Assembly (NCBI GenBank): GCA_034430215.1
Contig: DAOUFE010000044.1
Coordinates: forward strand, 37,077-101,076
Reading direction: 5' to 3'
From: UBA4782 sp034430215
Lineage (GTDB): Bacteria; Chloroflexota; Anaerolineae; Anaerolineales; Anaerolineaceae
DNA: 64,000 bases
A program made the position numbers and the translations under genes. Of this stretch, positions 17,880 to 26,917 are shown in pieces. Position 1 is the first letter of the stretch. Each line of letters begins with the position of its first letter. The notes below the pieces were generated by a model. The model did no database searches and was not told where the DNA came from. It saw only the letters and a program-made list of their open reading frames with translations.

Positions 17880-18805
17880 TTCTCTTTTGTCAGATATAAA
17901 AAACTTCGGTAACGATATGGGCTGATTTCACCGCACGTAACAGCCTGGCGTACGGCGCAGCCCGGCTCTTCATCATGATGGCAACTGAGTCCAAAACGAC
18001 AGGTACCCAGATAGGGGCGCATTTCCGGAAAATACCGGGCAAGGTCTTCTCCTTCAAAACCCCAAAGACCAAACTCCCTTAAGCCAGGAGTATCCATCAA
18101 CATTCCACCCCCGAGCATAGGGAATAACTCTGAACCGGTTGTGGTATGGCGTCCTTTGCCGGTATATTCGCTGACTCTACCAGTTCGGATATGGAGTGCT
18201 GGTTGGAGCGAATTAAGGATCGAGCTTTTTCCAGTTCCAGATTGCCCTGATAGGGCAGCAATTTTGCCGGTCAACATTGCCTGGAGGTTCTCCATGCCTT
18301 GACCGGTAAGAGTGCTGATCTCAATCACGGGATAGCCAACCTTGCGGTATTCATCCAACACTTCCTTTAGATCACGATGAGTATTTCTGCATTCTTGCTC
18401 CATTTGATCTATTTTGTTAATGCAGATCAAGACAGGGATGTCTGAAGCTTCTGCTGAAACCAGACACCGATCCAACCAGTTCCATTTTGGAGCAGGTTCA
18501 CGAGCAGCCAGTACCGGTACCAGCAGATCCAGGTTGGCAGCTAAAAACTGGGGTTGATCGTATCCTGAAGGTTTGGAGCGAGCTGCTCTGCGAACCAGAA
18601 CATTCTGGCGTTCGAGCCGCTCGATGATCTCTCCCCCTTTGGAATAACGAAAGTAGACGATTTTATCTCCAACTGCAAGGTCACCATGAAAGCTGGAAGG
18701 TAAAGTACAGTTTAAATATTCTCCATCTTCCCAAACGGTGTAGATAGGTGGATTTTTTTTGATCAAAACCCCCTGATTAAGAGGGGATATATTTGTTAGT
18801 TTCAT
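17876..18805 (-). CDS. rsgA: Ribosome small-subunit-dependent GTPase A
   Basis: 309 residues, the normal length. An N-terminal OB-fold (about 1-75) precedes a circularly permuted GTPase: G4 NKID (in VLICINKIDQME) comes before G1 GQSGTGKSS, then G3 DTPG in LMDTPGLREFGLW. The C-terminal zinc knuckle (CRFGLSCHHDEEPGCAV) is present. RsgA helps 30S maturation and hydrolyses GTP on the ribosome. A terminator-like hairpin lies just upstream of its start (18827-18852), suggesting attenuation or the end of an upstream transcript. Confidence 0.95.
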   Translation of the reverse strand: MKLTNISPLNQGVLIKKNPPIYTVWEDGEYLNCTLPSSFHGDLAVGDKIVYFRYSKGGEIIERLERQNVLVRRAARSKPSGYDQPQFLAANLDLLVPVLAAREPAPKWNWLDRCLVSAEASDIPVLICINKIDQMEQECRNTHRDLKEVLDEYRKVGYPVIEISTLTGQGMENLQAMLTGKIAALSGQSGTGKSSILNSLQPALHIRTGRVSEYTGKGRHTTTGSELFPMLGGGMLMDTPGLREFGLWGFEGEDLARYFPEMRPYLGTCRFGLSCHHDEEPGCAVRQAVTCGEISPYRYRSFLYLTKEN

Positions 18806-18826
18806 TGTTGTAATCCTTAAACAAAA

Positions 18827-18852
18827 ACCAGCCCGGGGTTTCCGTGGCTGGT
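18827..18852 (-). terminator. Terminator-like hairpin in the rsgA leader
   Basis: ACCAGCC (18827-18833) pairs with GGCTGGT (18846-18852) around a GC-rich loop, and the minus strand continues TTTTTGTTT. It lies 22 bases before the rsgA start, so transcripts coming from further upstream, or from rsgA's own promoter, would meet it first. Confidence 0.6.
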
Positions 18853-18930
18853 GGGTGGTTCGATGGTTTCCGCATTATAGAACAGAGAAAATTTTAGATT
18901 TCGGTAAAAGCAGAAGCCAATTTAAAACAA

Positions 18931-18960
18931 AAAAGCCACGGAGTGAGGAAAACTCCGTGA
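18931..18960 (-). terminator. Intrinsic terminator after the alpha/beta hydrolase gene
   Basis: CACGGAGT (18937-18944) and ACTCCGTG (18952-18959) form an 8-bp stem followed on the minus strand by GCTTTTTTGTTTT. It is the natural end of the transcript of the gene at 19156-20241. I see nothing else in the 350-base gap 18806-19155 besides this and the hairpin nearer rsgA. Confidence 0.75.
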
Positions 18961-19155
18961 CCTGATATTGATGATTTAAACCAAAATCAGGCGTAGTTTC
19001 GGAAGTTCTTCCACACAACGTCTATTTGCAAATGGATTACAACTTGGCTAAATACCAAAAACACCGTTCCTTGTTCTAGCTTTTCAGCATCAAAATTTTA
19101 TCACTACTTCTTTTTTGTCGTCAAGGATTAATATTTCAATGGAAGCCTGATCGAC

Positions 19156-20241
19156 TCAATTACCATCAGAGAGTAAATTGGTACCAGCTAATACATCTTC
19201 CAGGATTATCTGTTGTAATTTTTCCGGTTCCTCAAACATGGGGCTATGGGCAGAATTTTCAAAAGTATAGAACCCTTTCACTGGTGCTTGGAGTTTTTCG
19301 AAGTACTCTTTTGCCAATGGATAAGAACAGGTGTAGTCATATATGCCGTGAAAAAAGTAGACAGGAATATCCAACTCAGGCACTTTTAAAGACAAATCTG
19401 TGATCAACATTTCATTCCAGACAATGCTCACCCCCGCCTGGGATTTGGCACGCCACATGTTGATTTTCTCCTTCAAGGTGTATTCCCGGATAGCCAGTGA
19501 TGGAAAAAATATCCCGGTGAAAACAGAATCCATATCATGAGTGGTACCAATCCCCAGGAGATGCATGGCAGGGTCACGTAACTTAATGTAGCCATCTGGC
19601 GTACCTTCAGCCATTGTGACGGGTGCTGCTTCAAGTTTTTGCACCATTCGTTGGTTACCATTTATTTTAAATTGTTGCAGCATGTACTCATAAGCCAGTT
19701 GCTCTGATCTCAATTGGAAAGACATCTGTGCTTCACCAAGATAAGCGTAGTAAAGATCTGGCGCCCGCGCAGCAGCTTGAATACCGATAAAGGTTCCTCC
19801 AGAATGACCCATGATGTAAATCTTGTCTTTCTTGAAGCGGTCGCGCAGGTAATTCGTTAAAACCAATGTGTCTGAAATCAACTGATCCATGGTCATTGAC
19901 TCACGAGGAATATCAGGGCTGTAAGACATGCCGGAGCCACGTTGCTCCCACCAGACAATCGTGAATAACTCTTCCAATCCGGTTGGGTATTTCTTTGTCA
20001 AGAAAAAATCCGGCATTCCACCATGCAGGTATAACAATACAGGATTGGATACGTTTTTACTCTGAATGAACATACCCTGTTCTACGCCATTGATGGTGAC
20101 GAAGACCTTTTCCGAAAGACTTCCAGAAAGAATATTTCCAGCATCATCGACGAATGGTTCAATTTTTCCTGGGCTTAATACCAGCAAGATCCCTGTGGAA
20201 ATAATCAAACAAGCCAGAACAAGAATAAAAGGTATCCACAT
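19156..20241 (-). CDS. Membrane-anchored alpha/beta hydrolase, prolyl aminopeptidase-like
   Basis: 361 residues from the ATG at 20239-20241, which has GGGAGGG 6 bases upstream; an in-frame ATG near 20307 with GGAG is an alternative adding about 20 basic residues. A signal anchor (residues 1-25) is followed by the hydrolase fold: oxyanion region YLHGGMPDFF, WWEQRGSGMS, nucleophile elbow GHSGG (IYIMGHSGGTFIGIQAAAR), acid in FFHGIYDYTCSY and histidine in ENSAHSPMFEEPEK. The pattern matches proline iminopeptidase-type hydrolases acting outside the membrane. Substrate unknown. Confidence 0.85.
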   Translation of the reverse strand: MWIPFILVLACLIISTGILLVLSPGKIEPFVDDAGNILSGSLSEKVFVTINGVEQGMFIQSKNVSNPVLLYLHGGMPDFFLTKKYPTGLEELFTIVWWEQRGSGMSYSPDIPRESMTMDQLISDTLVLTNYLRDRFKKDKIYIMGHSGGTFIGIQAAARAPDLYYAYLGEAQMSFQLRSEQLAYEYMLQQFKINGNQRMVQKLEAAPVTMAEGTPDGYIKLRDPAMHLLGIGTTHDMDSVFTGIFFPSLAIREYTLKEKINMWRAKSQAGVSIVWNEMLITDLSLKVPELDIPVYFFHGIYDYTCSYPLAKEYFEKLQAPVKGFYTFENSAHSPMFEEPEKLQQIILEDVLAGTNLLSDGN

Positions 20242-20333
20242 AATATACCCTCCCTTTCGTACGACAGATGGATGAAATAGTCTTTTCGATTTAATACTTG
20301 CCATCATAAAAACTCCGAGTGTAAATAAAATAA

Positions 20334-20580
20334 TCATCTTCTTTCTCTGCGTAAAAAACAAACGATGACAGGATTTATAAGATATTGCAGATTGGAGATA
20401 TGGGAATCTCGTTTTGAAAAGTTCTCCAAAATGTGGATCAACTGGTGGATCATTTCGTTGATCCGCTCCAGGCTGTGATTGGAGCGGATCGCGTAACGGT
20501 GTTCCAGAGGAAAGCCAAAGACCATGATTCCTTCAGCGGGATTTTCTTTCATACTCAAATAACTTCAGCACTGAAGAGGC
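20334..20580 (-). pseudogene. Fragment of an IS256-family transposase
   Basis: A 74-residue frame contains FPLEHRYAIRSNHSLERIN followed by ENFSKRDSHISNL. This matches the C-terminal signature of IS256/mutator transposases, in which a FP..W..IR.NNPLERLN segment is followed by a DRDSI..L segment. The catalytic DDE residues and the rest of the about 400-residue enzyme are absent, and I found no terminal inverted repeats, so this is a decayed remnant. The rest of the gap to 20861 shows no other recognisable feature. Confidence 0.55.
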
Positions 20581-20861
20581 GACCTATGGATAGCTTTCTG
20601 CAGTGATACAAAGTCGCCGATGGTTTGTTTTCTTCTGTTCATGCCTGGCTTTTCGTTGGGCATCATGTTTTCATTGAAAGGTGCTGAACTTCTTTACTCG
20701 TCTAAAAACTTCTATGCAGATGCCTGAAGCTACAAAAACAGCCATATTTCGTCCAGACATGCCTACCGAACTCTCCCATAGACGTCACTCGCATGACCTG
20801 AATCTATAAAGAAATTGGATTCCAGTAATGCCTTGCTAGTTTCCTTTATATTTAATTCCTC

Positions 20862-21878
20862 TCAATTCTTTCCTAGCAAAACAGCATTTGTGATCTCGAC
20901 GATCCGGTTCACCTGGGTAATATAAATAAAGTGGCTGCCATCCACTACTTCATATTTTGCTTGTTCACCGATTCGTGCAAGGTGGTTGTATTGATATTGT
21001 TGAGGGGTCAGATTTGCCTTCTTAAGCTGTGCGTTTGTTGTTTCAAAGGTTTGTTTGGAAATAATTTTGAAATACGGTATAGATTTCGGAAAAGGAAGAT
21101 CCATGGTTTGCTTTATGAATTCTGCTGAATTCGAAAGCTGCTCAAAAATGTTGTCATTCATGGTAAAGCCGGCATATACCAGTGAATCATTGATCTCTTT
21201 ATCTGTGTATCCATTGGAAAGCAGATCCTGTTTATTTACTGAAACTGGGCCAAGCAGAGAAGTGATACCTAACGCCTGTTGAACTTTTGCAATAGGGAGC
21301 ATCGATTTCACAAAAGCGGGCATTTCTTCATAGTATGCAGTAGAGGTACTATCGAGGGCGATGATTGCTTCTACTTCTTCGGGGTACTTTGCAGCGTAAT
21401 ATTCGCTATAAACACCAGAAATTGAATGTGGCATTAAAACAAATGGAGGTGTAAACCCAGCCTTCGTTAATGCAGCCCTTGTTTCTTCGACATAGTTTTC
21501 GACGGTTCGAGGTTTTGATGTCTCACTACTAAAGCCGATTCCAAAATATTCAACACACACTACCGTGTAATTTTCGCTAAGCTTTCGCATGAGTGGAGAA
21601 AAATCTGCAGATGGAAGGGCTACGCCCAACCCTGGAAGTAATACAACTGTTTTCTCGCCATTTCCCATTGAAAAAACATGCATTTGTCCATCATCCACGT
21701 TAATGAGTTGTCCATATGGTTTTATCTGTTCCTTTTTTTCCTTGAAGTATGTGGCGTGAAGGATTGTTCCAGAAAGCAGAAATACAGCAATTACTATAGC
21801 AAATACTGCCAGGATCTTTAATAGCATTTTTGCTCCTTTTTTCGATTTGGTTTGATTTGTTTGCGTTTTTGAATTCAT
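20862..21878 (-). CDS. Membrane-anchored alpha/beta hydrolase
   Basis: 338 residues. A basic N-terminus and a membrane helix at about 17-40 (MLLKILAVFAIVIAVFLLSGTIL) are followed by an alpha/beta hydrolase: VVLLPGLGVALPS for the oxyanion strand, VEYFGIGFSSE, the nucleophile region VLMPHSISGVYSEYYAAKYP (Ser in HSISG) and a C-terminal VVDGSHFIYITQ with the catalytic His. It is unlike the other hydrolase at 19156 in detail, so the two are not a recent duplication. Function unknown; it should face the outside of the membrane. Confidence 0.8.
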   Translation of the reverse strand: MNSKTQTNQTKSKKGAKMLLKILAVFAIVIAVFLLSGTILHATYFKEKKEQIKPYGQLINVDDGQMHVFSMGNGEKTVVLLPGLGVALPSADFSPLMRKLSENYTVVCVEYFGIGFSSETSKPRTVENYVEETRAALTKAGFTPPFVLMPHSISGVYSEYYAAKYPEEVEAIIALDSTSTAYYEEMPAFVKSMLPIAKVQQALGITSLLGPVSVNKQDLLSNGYTDKEINDSLVYAGFTMNDNIFEQLSNSAEFIKQTMDLPFPKSIPYFKIISKQTFETTNAQLKKANLTPQQYQYNHLARIGEQAKYEVVDGSHFIYITQVNRIVEITNAVLLGKN

Positions 21879-21986
21879 TGGTGACTCTCTTTCTCTTTTT
21901 CTTGTGAAGATAGATTCTGAATAAGAAATCCATCTAGCATACGCTTTTCTGCAAATCAGGTTGCAGCATTCGATTAATTTTGCGCT

Positions 21987-22199
21987 TCAATTTAATTCAC
22001 TCGTTTCTACATTTATTTGAATTTGATACCCTCTTTCTCCGAAATCAATATCCAGCTCAATGTTGCATTTCAAATCATCCAGGTAAAATGCAGCCCAGGA
22101 TTCTTCTTGATCCAGTGAAAGAATTGAACCAACAGGGTTTATATCCTGTTGCAAAACAGAAAGATCTCCTTCTGAGCTGCAAATCCAGAATAGCCTCAT
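21987..22199 (-). CDS. Small hypothetical protein coupled to a lipoprotein gene
   Basis: 70 residues with no recognised domain. The start ATG overlaps the stop of the lipoprotein gene by 4 bases, which supports real translation. The middle of the protein is acidic (SLDQEESWAAFYLDDLKCNIELDIDFGERG). It has no signal peptide or membrane helix. It might be a cytosolic partner or simply a downstream remnant. Confidence 0.5.
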   Translation of the reverse strand: MRLFWICSSEGDLSVLQQDINPVGSILSLDQEESWAAFYLDDLKCNIELDIDFGERGYQIQINVETSELN

Positions 22200-22816
22200 T
22201 TTTCTTTATTTCCTTGGCTTAAATCATTCGTGAAGATGATCTCATTCTGATCGTTAAAAGCCTCAATTTTCTCCATGTTGAATCTACCTTCACGCGCCAC
22301 CAGGTACGTGTTTTCATGAATTTCAGCACGCTGAACCTGATCGTCTTCCCAGGTGATCACAATTTTGGTAATCTGCGAATCGCGGATAAATCCGAAAGTT
22401 GTTGAGTAATCTTGTTTTAGAAAGGTTGTATTTCCCCAACTTCCCACTACGGTAATAGGTACTGAGTTCGTTGGATCGTTTACCTTATGGCATAACCCCG
22501 CACTGTTTTTTGCTTTCCAACCATTGATCCTTGATTTTTCGATTTCAAGAGCAACCTCGCAAGTCTCCACGCCACCTTCAATATTTTTCCCGCTGTACTG
22601 TACAAGAACCAGAACCATGTCATTCACTGTGGTTGTTTGAATTGCCTCCACGGAATTGTCATTGATCGTAAAGCCTCCTGTTCTTATCTCTTTTACAAAT
22701 TGCACAGCGGTTTCTTCAGGTGTAAATTTCACACCCCGAGATTTTTCTGAGCAACTTGCTAAAAACAAAGAAAATAAAAGAAGTAATCCGGCTGAAATCT
22801 TTAATCTATAATTCAT
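22196..22816 (-). CDS. Predicted lipoprotein, function unknown
   Basis: 206 residues. The N-terminus MNYRLKISAGLLLLFSLFLASCSEKSRG has a classic lipobox (LASC), so the mature protein would be lipid-anchored at Cys22. The mature part is beta-rich (alternating hydrophobic strands such as DMVLVLVQYSG and ITKIVITWEDDQ) with no recognised family. The 70-residue gene downstream overlaps it by 4 bases. Confidence 0.7.
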   Translation of the reverse strand: MNYRLKISAGLLLLFSLFLASCSEKSRGVKFTPEETAVQFVKEIRTGGFTINDNSVEAIQTTTVNDMVLVLVQYSGKNIEGGVETCEVALEIEKSRINGWKAKNSAGLCHKVNDPTNSVPITVVGSWGNTTFLKQDYSTTFGFIRDSQITKIVITWEDDQVQRAEIHENTYLVAREGRFNMEKIEAFNDQNEIIFTNDLSQGNKEK

Positions 22817-23518
22817 CTCTTTAAAAACTCCTCATTGGTTCAAAATTTTCAATAATCAATGGTTTCTTCAAAAAATATAAAAACTCGAACTCGATACTAT
22901 CGTAATCCTTACACGCAAAGGCGTCGACTATCGAAAGATCAGTTACCAGGTAGTTATTTGGCGATTGTTTTATTCGTAAAAACAGACTACAACTAAGCTG
23001 GGAACTGTTCTTGAGTAGATATAATTCATTTTCATCTGATCACTAATTGATATGAAGTGAGCAGTTCAATTCCTGGTTAGCCAAATAAATCGCATAGAGA
23101 AAAAACTTCATAACGAACGTGTTTTTCAGGATTATTTAGTGGAGGTGGGTTAGATAGAAGATTTCGTTGTATTACCAGATGTTTATTTTGATCGAATTTA
23201 TACCTGGAACATAAATAGCAAAAGAAGAATGTTTACACTACCTCGAAGACGTGTTTCTTTGCTAAAGATCATCAATATTTCTATTTATCAGAGGAGAAGA
23301 AGATTTTGATCTATGGGTAACGTTTTTGTAACGGTGCTGTATTGGTTGAATGTAAAAATAGAGTAGATCAGACTGTAAAGCATAGGCAAAAATTATTCTA
23401 AAGAGACCTTATCTCTATGTCCTTTTTACCTTTGTTGAACGATTAATTAATTGAATGGTCTACCAGAAGAAACTGGCATTCAATTTTTACAAAATAGAAA
23501 GGACAAAGATCGATATTC
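22817..23518. other. 700-base intergenic region without recognisable genes
   Basis: This separates the minus-strand lipoprotein gene from the plus-strand ECF sigma locus. It is AT-rich, with no frame of interest and no strong hairpin. It must hold the divergent promoters, but I cannot point to a specific site with confidence. Confidence 0.4.
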
Positions 23519-24091
23519 GTGACACAGGAGCTCATTTTGTTCGACAACGTATATGAAAAAGCTGATGAAGTTAAACAGATTCAGCGCGCACAGAAAGAAA
23601 TCCATCAATTTGCTGTTCTATATGATCGCTACGTTCAACCGGTGTATCGTTTTCTGTTGGCTCGAACTGCAAATGTAGCAGAAGCTGAAGACCTGACATC
23701 GCAGACTTTCTTAACAGCTATGGAGAAACTGCAGTCTTACCGTCCTACCGGACACTTTTTATCATGGCTGATCAGTATTGCTCGAAACAAGCAGATTGAT
23801 CATTACCGCAAGCGCCGATGGCAAAGCGTACTAGAGTTGGATGAAAATATTGCAGAAAACCAACAGGATTTGGTGAATAACCTCATAGTACAAGAACATC
23901 ACGATGCACTTAGGCAGATACTATCAGAACTACCGGAAAAAGATCGTGAATTGTTGAATTTACGTCTTGCGGCTCGAATGAGTTTTACAGAAATGGGCGA
24001 TTACTTGCACAAAAGCGAAGATGGTGTAAAGAAAGCCTATTATCGTCTTCTGGAACGAATAAAAGCCAGAGTGGAGGGAAATTTTGGATAA
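23519..24091 (+). CDS. ECF-type RNA polymerase sigma factor
   Basis: 190 residues from a GTG preceded by GAAAGGA. Region 2 is clear (FAVLYDRYVQPVYRFLLARTANVAEAEDLTSQTFLTAMEKLQSY with FLSWLISIARNKQIDHYRKRR) and region 4 carries LPEKDRELLNLRLAARMSFTEMGDYLHKSEDGVKKAYYRLLERIKARV. It belongs to the extracytoplasmic-function group common in Chloroflexota. The next gene overlaps it by 8 bases and encodes a single-pass membrane protein with the layout of a cognate anti-sigma factor. Confidence 0.92.
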   Translation: MTQELILFDNVYEKADEVKQIQRAQKEIHQFAVLYDRYVQPVYRFLLARTANVAEAEDLTSQTFLTAMEKLQSYRPTGHFLSWLISIARNKQIDHYRKRRWQSVLELDENIAENQQDLVNNLIVQEHHDALRQILSELPEKDRELLNLRLAARMSFTEMGDYLHKSEDGVKKAYYRLLERIKARVEGNFG

Positions 24092-24830
24092 TTTGTGTTT
24101 GGATGCTTTTGAATTGGAGTTGGAAAAAGCTATGGGGTTGAGTGATGCTTCACCTGAATTTGTTCAATCCCTTCGGCGAAAAGTATTGAATCCTCAAAAA
24201 TCCAGTCATTGGCGGTGTCCACTTGTTTGGAGGGTTGCATTAGTTCTGGGGTTGGTCATGAGTTTTACGTTCTTTGCCATTGGACCACAAAATGTAGTGG
24301 CAGCAGTGCGTCAATGGCTGGGACAGTATTTTCCAGGGATTGGCTTTATAGAGGATTCCGGTACGGTGCGGATTCTTGAATCACCTGCGAGTGTAAAAAG
24401 CGATGGAGTAGAAGTATCCGTTCGTTGGGCATACACCACTGAAGAGAAAACCGTTATTGCATATCCTGAAGAAAGTGATACCAGGATTTGTCAAAACTGG
24501 CTGATCTATTCGCCCGAAACAAACCAGGAAATTCAAACGTTAGCTCTGGGAAAATTAGTGTTACCTGATGGTCATGAATTGGAATGGGATCATAATGGTG
24601 GTTATCAACCGGTTCCACCAGATATAGATGATGCAATCCTCATCATCTATACCCATAAAGCAGTTCCAGATTGTCCCACAGATGTTAGCTGCAGATGCAT
24701 GGATGAGGATCAGCGAATTGAGATCCCGCTGAAATTTGTCACTCCACCGCCGGGAACTGCACTGGAAATATACGAAATGCAATTCACCCCTGTAGTTCCA
24801 ACCGTGAAGGTTGAAAAAGATAATGAATAA
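24084..24830 (+). CDS. Putative membrane anti-sigma factor
   Basis: 248 residues from a TTG at 24084 (GGAGGG upstream), overlapping the sigma gene by 8 bases. A cytosolic N-terminal segment (about 1-45) that could bind the sigma factor is followed by one membrane helix (VWRVALVLGLVMSFTFFAIGP) and an outside beta-rich domain. The classic zinc-binding HxxxCxxC anti-sigma motif is not present. I assign the role from gene order and topology, not from homology. Confidence 0.65.
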   Translation: MDNLCLDAFELELEKAMGLSDASPEFVQSLRRKVLNPQKSSHWRCPLVWRVALVLGLVMSFTFFAIGPQNVVAAVRQWLGQYFPGIGFIEDSGTVRILESPASVKSDGVEVSVRWAYTTEEKTVIAYPEESDTRICQNWLIYSPETNQEIQTLALGKLVLPDGHELEWDHNGGYQPVPPDIDDAILIIYTHKAVPDCPTDVSCRCMDEDQRIEIPLKFVTPPPGTALEIYEMQFTPVVPTVKVEKDNE

Positions 24831-24842
24831 AGAGGAAACATC

Positions 24843-25802
24843 ATGGTAAAGAAGAGTTTATGTACGTTATTGCTTGCAACAATTCTATTGTCGGCTTGTG
24901 TGCAAAAAAATGCTGTTGACAACCAGGAGGCTGTTCAGCTTGATCCAGAAAAAGAAAGCGTAGATTTATTTGAAACAAGTATACCTGTCGAAGCCACAGA
25001 TGCTACTTCAACGGCAGAAGATGATCCAATTTCATCTCTCAAAGGAAAAATAGTTAAAGATAAAGAAGGGTATTATCTTGTGCTGGGGTTTGTCTATACT
25101 CCTGATGCCATGATCAATTATGGATTTCCGGAAAGTTATCAATACCCTCATACACATATCAAGGAGGACATTCGTTTATTGGATGGTAACGGAACTGCCG
25201 TGGAATTTAATGAAGTTGATCCGGGCGAGTTGAATATGTATGTTGAAAATCCATTAGGTGAAGGGATAATTGACCCGCGCGTTTTACATATTCTCCAGAG
25301 CGAGATCGTAGAGCCGTTGACACTCGAAATGGTCAACCTGGTTCAGGAAGTTAATCTGGCAGAGCAATCTGATATGGCTTTTACCGTTTTGTTTGATGCA
25401 GGCTTTCCGGTGGAAAAAGATCAATGGACAATCGATCAAACTGTTGAATTGATCCCGGAGCACCCTTTTACATTGAAGTATTTTGACGCCACATATTTCA
25501 ATGACTATAACCAGGGCAAATATGACGGACCGCAAAACTCATTTTTCAGCGGATCATTTTATCTGGAAGCTGCTGGATTTGAAGGGATCACCTTAACTCA
25601 GATAGTGCCGGAAGAAAGACAGGCAGAATTGCCTGAAGGCTGGGGTGGCTCTGAAGAAGCTTGTAGTGAAATGTTTGACCACTGCGTAAAGAGTGATGCC
25701 GGGTTGTTAAAAACAAATGACAATATCTACAATCTCCAAATTTCCGCTTATAGTCTGATCCTTCATGGACCCTGGCATGTTCAATTTGATCTACCAGAAT
25801 AA
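24843..25802 (+). CDS. Predicted lipoprotein in the ECF sigma operon
   Basis: 319 residues. The signal peptide ends in a lipobox (LLATILLSACVQKN), giving a lipid-anchored protein after Cys19, followed by a Gln/Glu-rich linker. The body has no recognised domain; it is acidic and contains paired Cys near the C-terminus (EEACSEMFDHCVKS). It begins 12 bases after the preceding gene with GAGGAAA as ribosome-binding site, so it is the third gene of the sigma operon and likely shares its stress or envelope-sensing role. Confidence 0.7.
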   Translation: MVKKSLCTLLLATILLSACVQKNAVDNQEAVQLDPEKESVDLFETSIPVEATDATSTAEDDPISSLKGKIVKDKEGYYLVLGFVYTPDAMINYGFPESYQYPHTHIKEDIRLLDGNGTAVEFNEVDPGELNMYVENPLGEGIIDPRVLHILQSEIVEPLTLEMVNLVQEVNLAEQSDMAFTVLFDAGFPVEKDQWTIDQTVELIPEHPFTLKYFDATYFNDYNQGKYDGPQNSFFSGSFYLEAAGFEGITLTQIVPEERQAELPEGWGGSEEACSEMFDHCVKSDAGLLKTNDNIYNLQISAYSLILHGPWHVQFDLPE

Positions 25803-25832
25803 ATCTCTGTTTTGTTGAATTATTAAAACCCC

Positions 25833-25863
25833 AAAGAGCCGCAATCTTTTGCGGCTCTTTTTG
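25833..25863 (+). terminator. Terminator of the ECF sigma operon
   Basis: AAAGAGCCGC (25833-25842) pairs with GCGGCTCTTT (25851-25860) around an 8-base loop and is followed by further Ts, 30 bases after the last stop codon. Confidence 0.9.
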
Positions 25864-26116
25864 TATGATAATCACTCTCTGCCCGTTCGATCATCCTCCC
25901 GATGCCTTTTATTCACTTAAATTTTTTTATTGCAAGTCTTGTATTCACTGCAGTCGTTGATACTTTGTGAGTATTCACCTTGTGAGAAGGTATAATCATT
26001 TACATACGATTTTTCAATCGCTGCATATATCTGTTCCTTTTTGTAAGTTAATTTACAAAAAAAATGCAAGAGACTAGAAAAATTTGGACATCCGGATTTT
26101 TCACTGATTTTGATTT

Positions 26117-26620
26117 ATGGGAAATGAACAGTTCGAAAAATTTGAGGGAGCAATGAACGATAAATATTTAACAACCAGTACCAATCGAATGATCCAATGT
26201 ATAGATGATCAAAATTTGCGTGATTACCAGTTTCTACGTGAAATCGATCGGAATATCCAGGATTTGATCATTGGTTTTAATCTTGGTGTTGAAAAAATGT
26301 CAACTACTGGGGACCCTGCATTTTTAAAAGACTATACTACTGAAAAAGGACTGGAAAGATTCAAAGAAAAACATATAAACTGGAAAAACCAGGGAATCAT
26401 CAAGTTAAGTTTGCTTTCTTACCAGTTTTTATCCTTTACGTTATCTGCTGATCAACAAAGGATACAGTCTTTTACCTTCGAAAAGTGGTCTTTTGGTTAT
26501 CAAAATGGGCAGCAGATTGCTACAGAAGGTTCAGTGGATGGGTATGATATTCGTAAAATTGATGGCAAATGGTTGATCGATTCTGTAACATTCTACGCTC
26601 CAGCAATAAACCCTGGATAA
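26117..26620 (+). CDS. Hypothetical protein, nuclear-transport-factor-like size
   Basis: 167 residues, no signal peptide. The sequence has helical segments in the first 60 residues and beta-strand pattern afterwards (KWSFGYQNGQQIATEGSVDGYDIRKIDGKWLIDSVTFY). That ending resembles the last strands of SnoaL/NTF2-like folds, but I cannot assign a family. An alternative start is the ATG at 26153. It is convergent with the small membrane gene at 26666, and a bidirectional terminator sits between them. Confidence 0.55.
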   Translation: MGNEQFEKFEGAMNDKYLTTSTNRMIQCIDDQNLRDYQFLREIDRNIQDLIIGFNLGVEKMSTTGDPAFLKDYTTEKGLERFKEKHINWKNQGIIKLSLLSYQFLSFTLSADQQRIQSFTFEKWSFGYQNGQQIATEGSVDGYDIRKIDGKWLIDSVTFYAPAINPG

Positions 26621-26621
26621 G

Positions 26622-26650
26622 AAATAACCTGGCAATAAGCCAGGTTATTT
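26622..26650. terminator. Bidirectional terminator between convergent genes
   Basis: AAATAACCTGGC (26622-26633) and GCCAGGTTATTT (26639-26650) form a perfect 12-bp stem with a 5-base loop, usable in both directions. Confidence 0.85.
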
Positions 26651-26665
26651 CAGGGCGATGATCGG

Positions 26666-26848
26666 CTACGATTTTTTTTGCTTTTTGAAGATGGAGAGAG
26701 CAAGTAAAAGAATAACAACTATTGGGCCGAATATCATTCCATAAGAATTCACTAATTTATCAGTAAACCCCGGGAAAATTGCATATAGAACTGCAAATGC
26801 TACACCAGTGATACATAAATATTTGATGAATTGTTCAAAGAATTTCAT
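26666..26848 (-). CDS. Small two-helix membrane protein
   Basis: 60 residues with two predicted membrane helices (about 8-28 and 37-54) and a basic tail FKKQKKS. The start has GGGAGGATGA directly upstream, a strong ribosome-binding site, which supports a real gene. No family recognised. It lies 69 bases after nifJ's start-distal neighbour region and could be read from its own promoter. Confidence 0.6.
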   Translation of the reverse strand: MKFFEQFIKYLCITGVAFAVLYAIFPGFTDKLVNSYGMIFGPIVVILLLALSIFKKQKKS

Positions 26849-26917
26849 TCATCCTCCCGGATTATTTAGCAAATTTGCAATAATGAATTCCTTTTTATTC
26901 GTTGGCAATAGATTATT

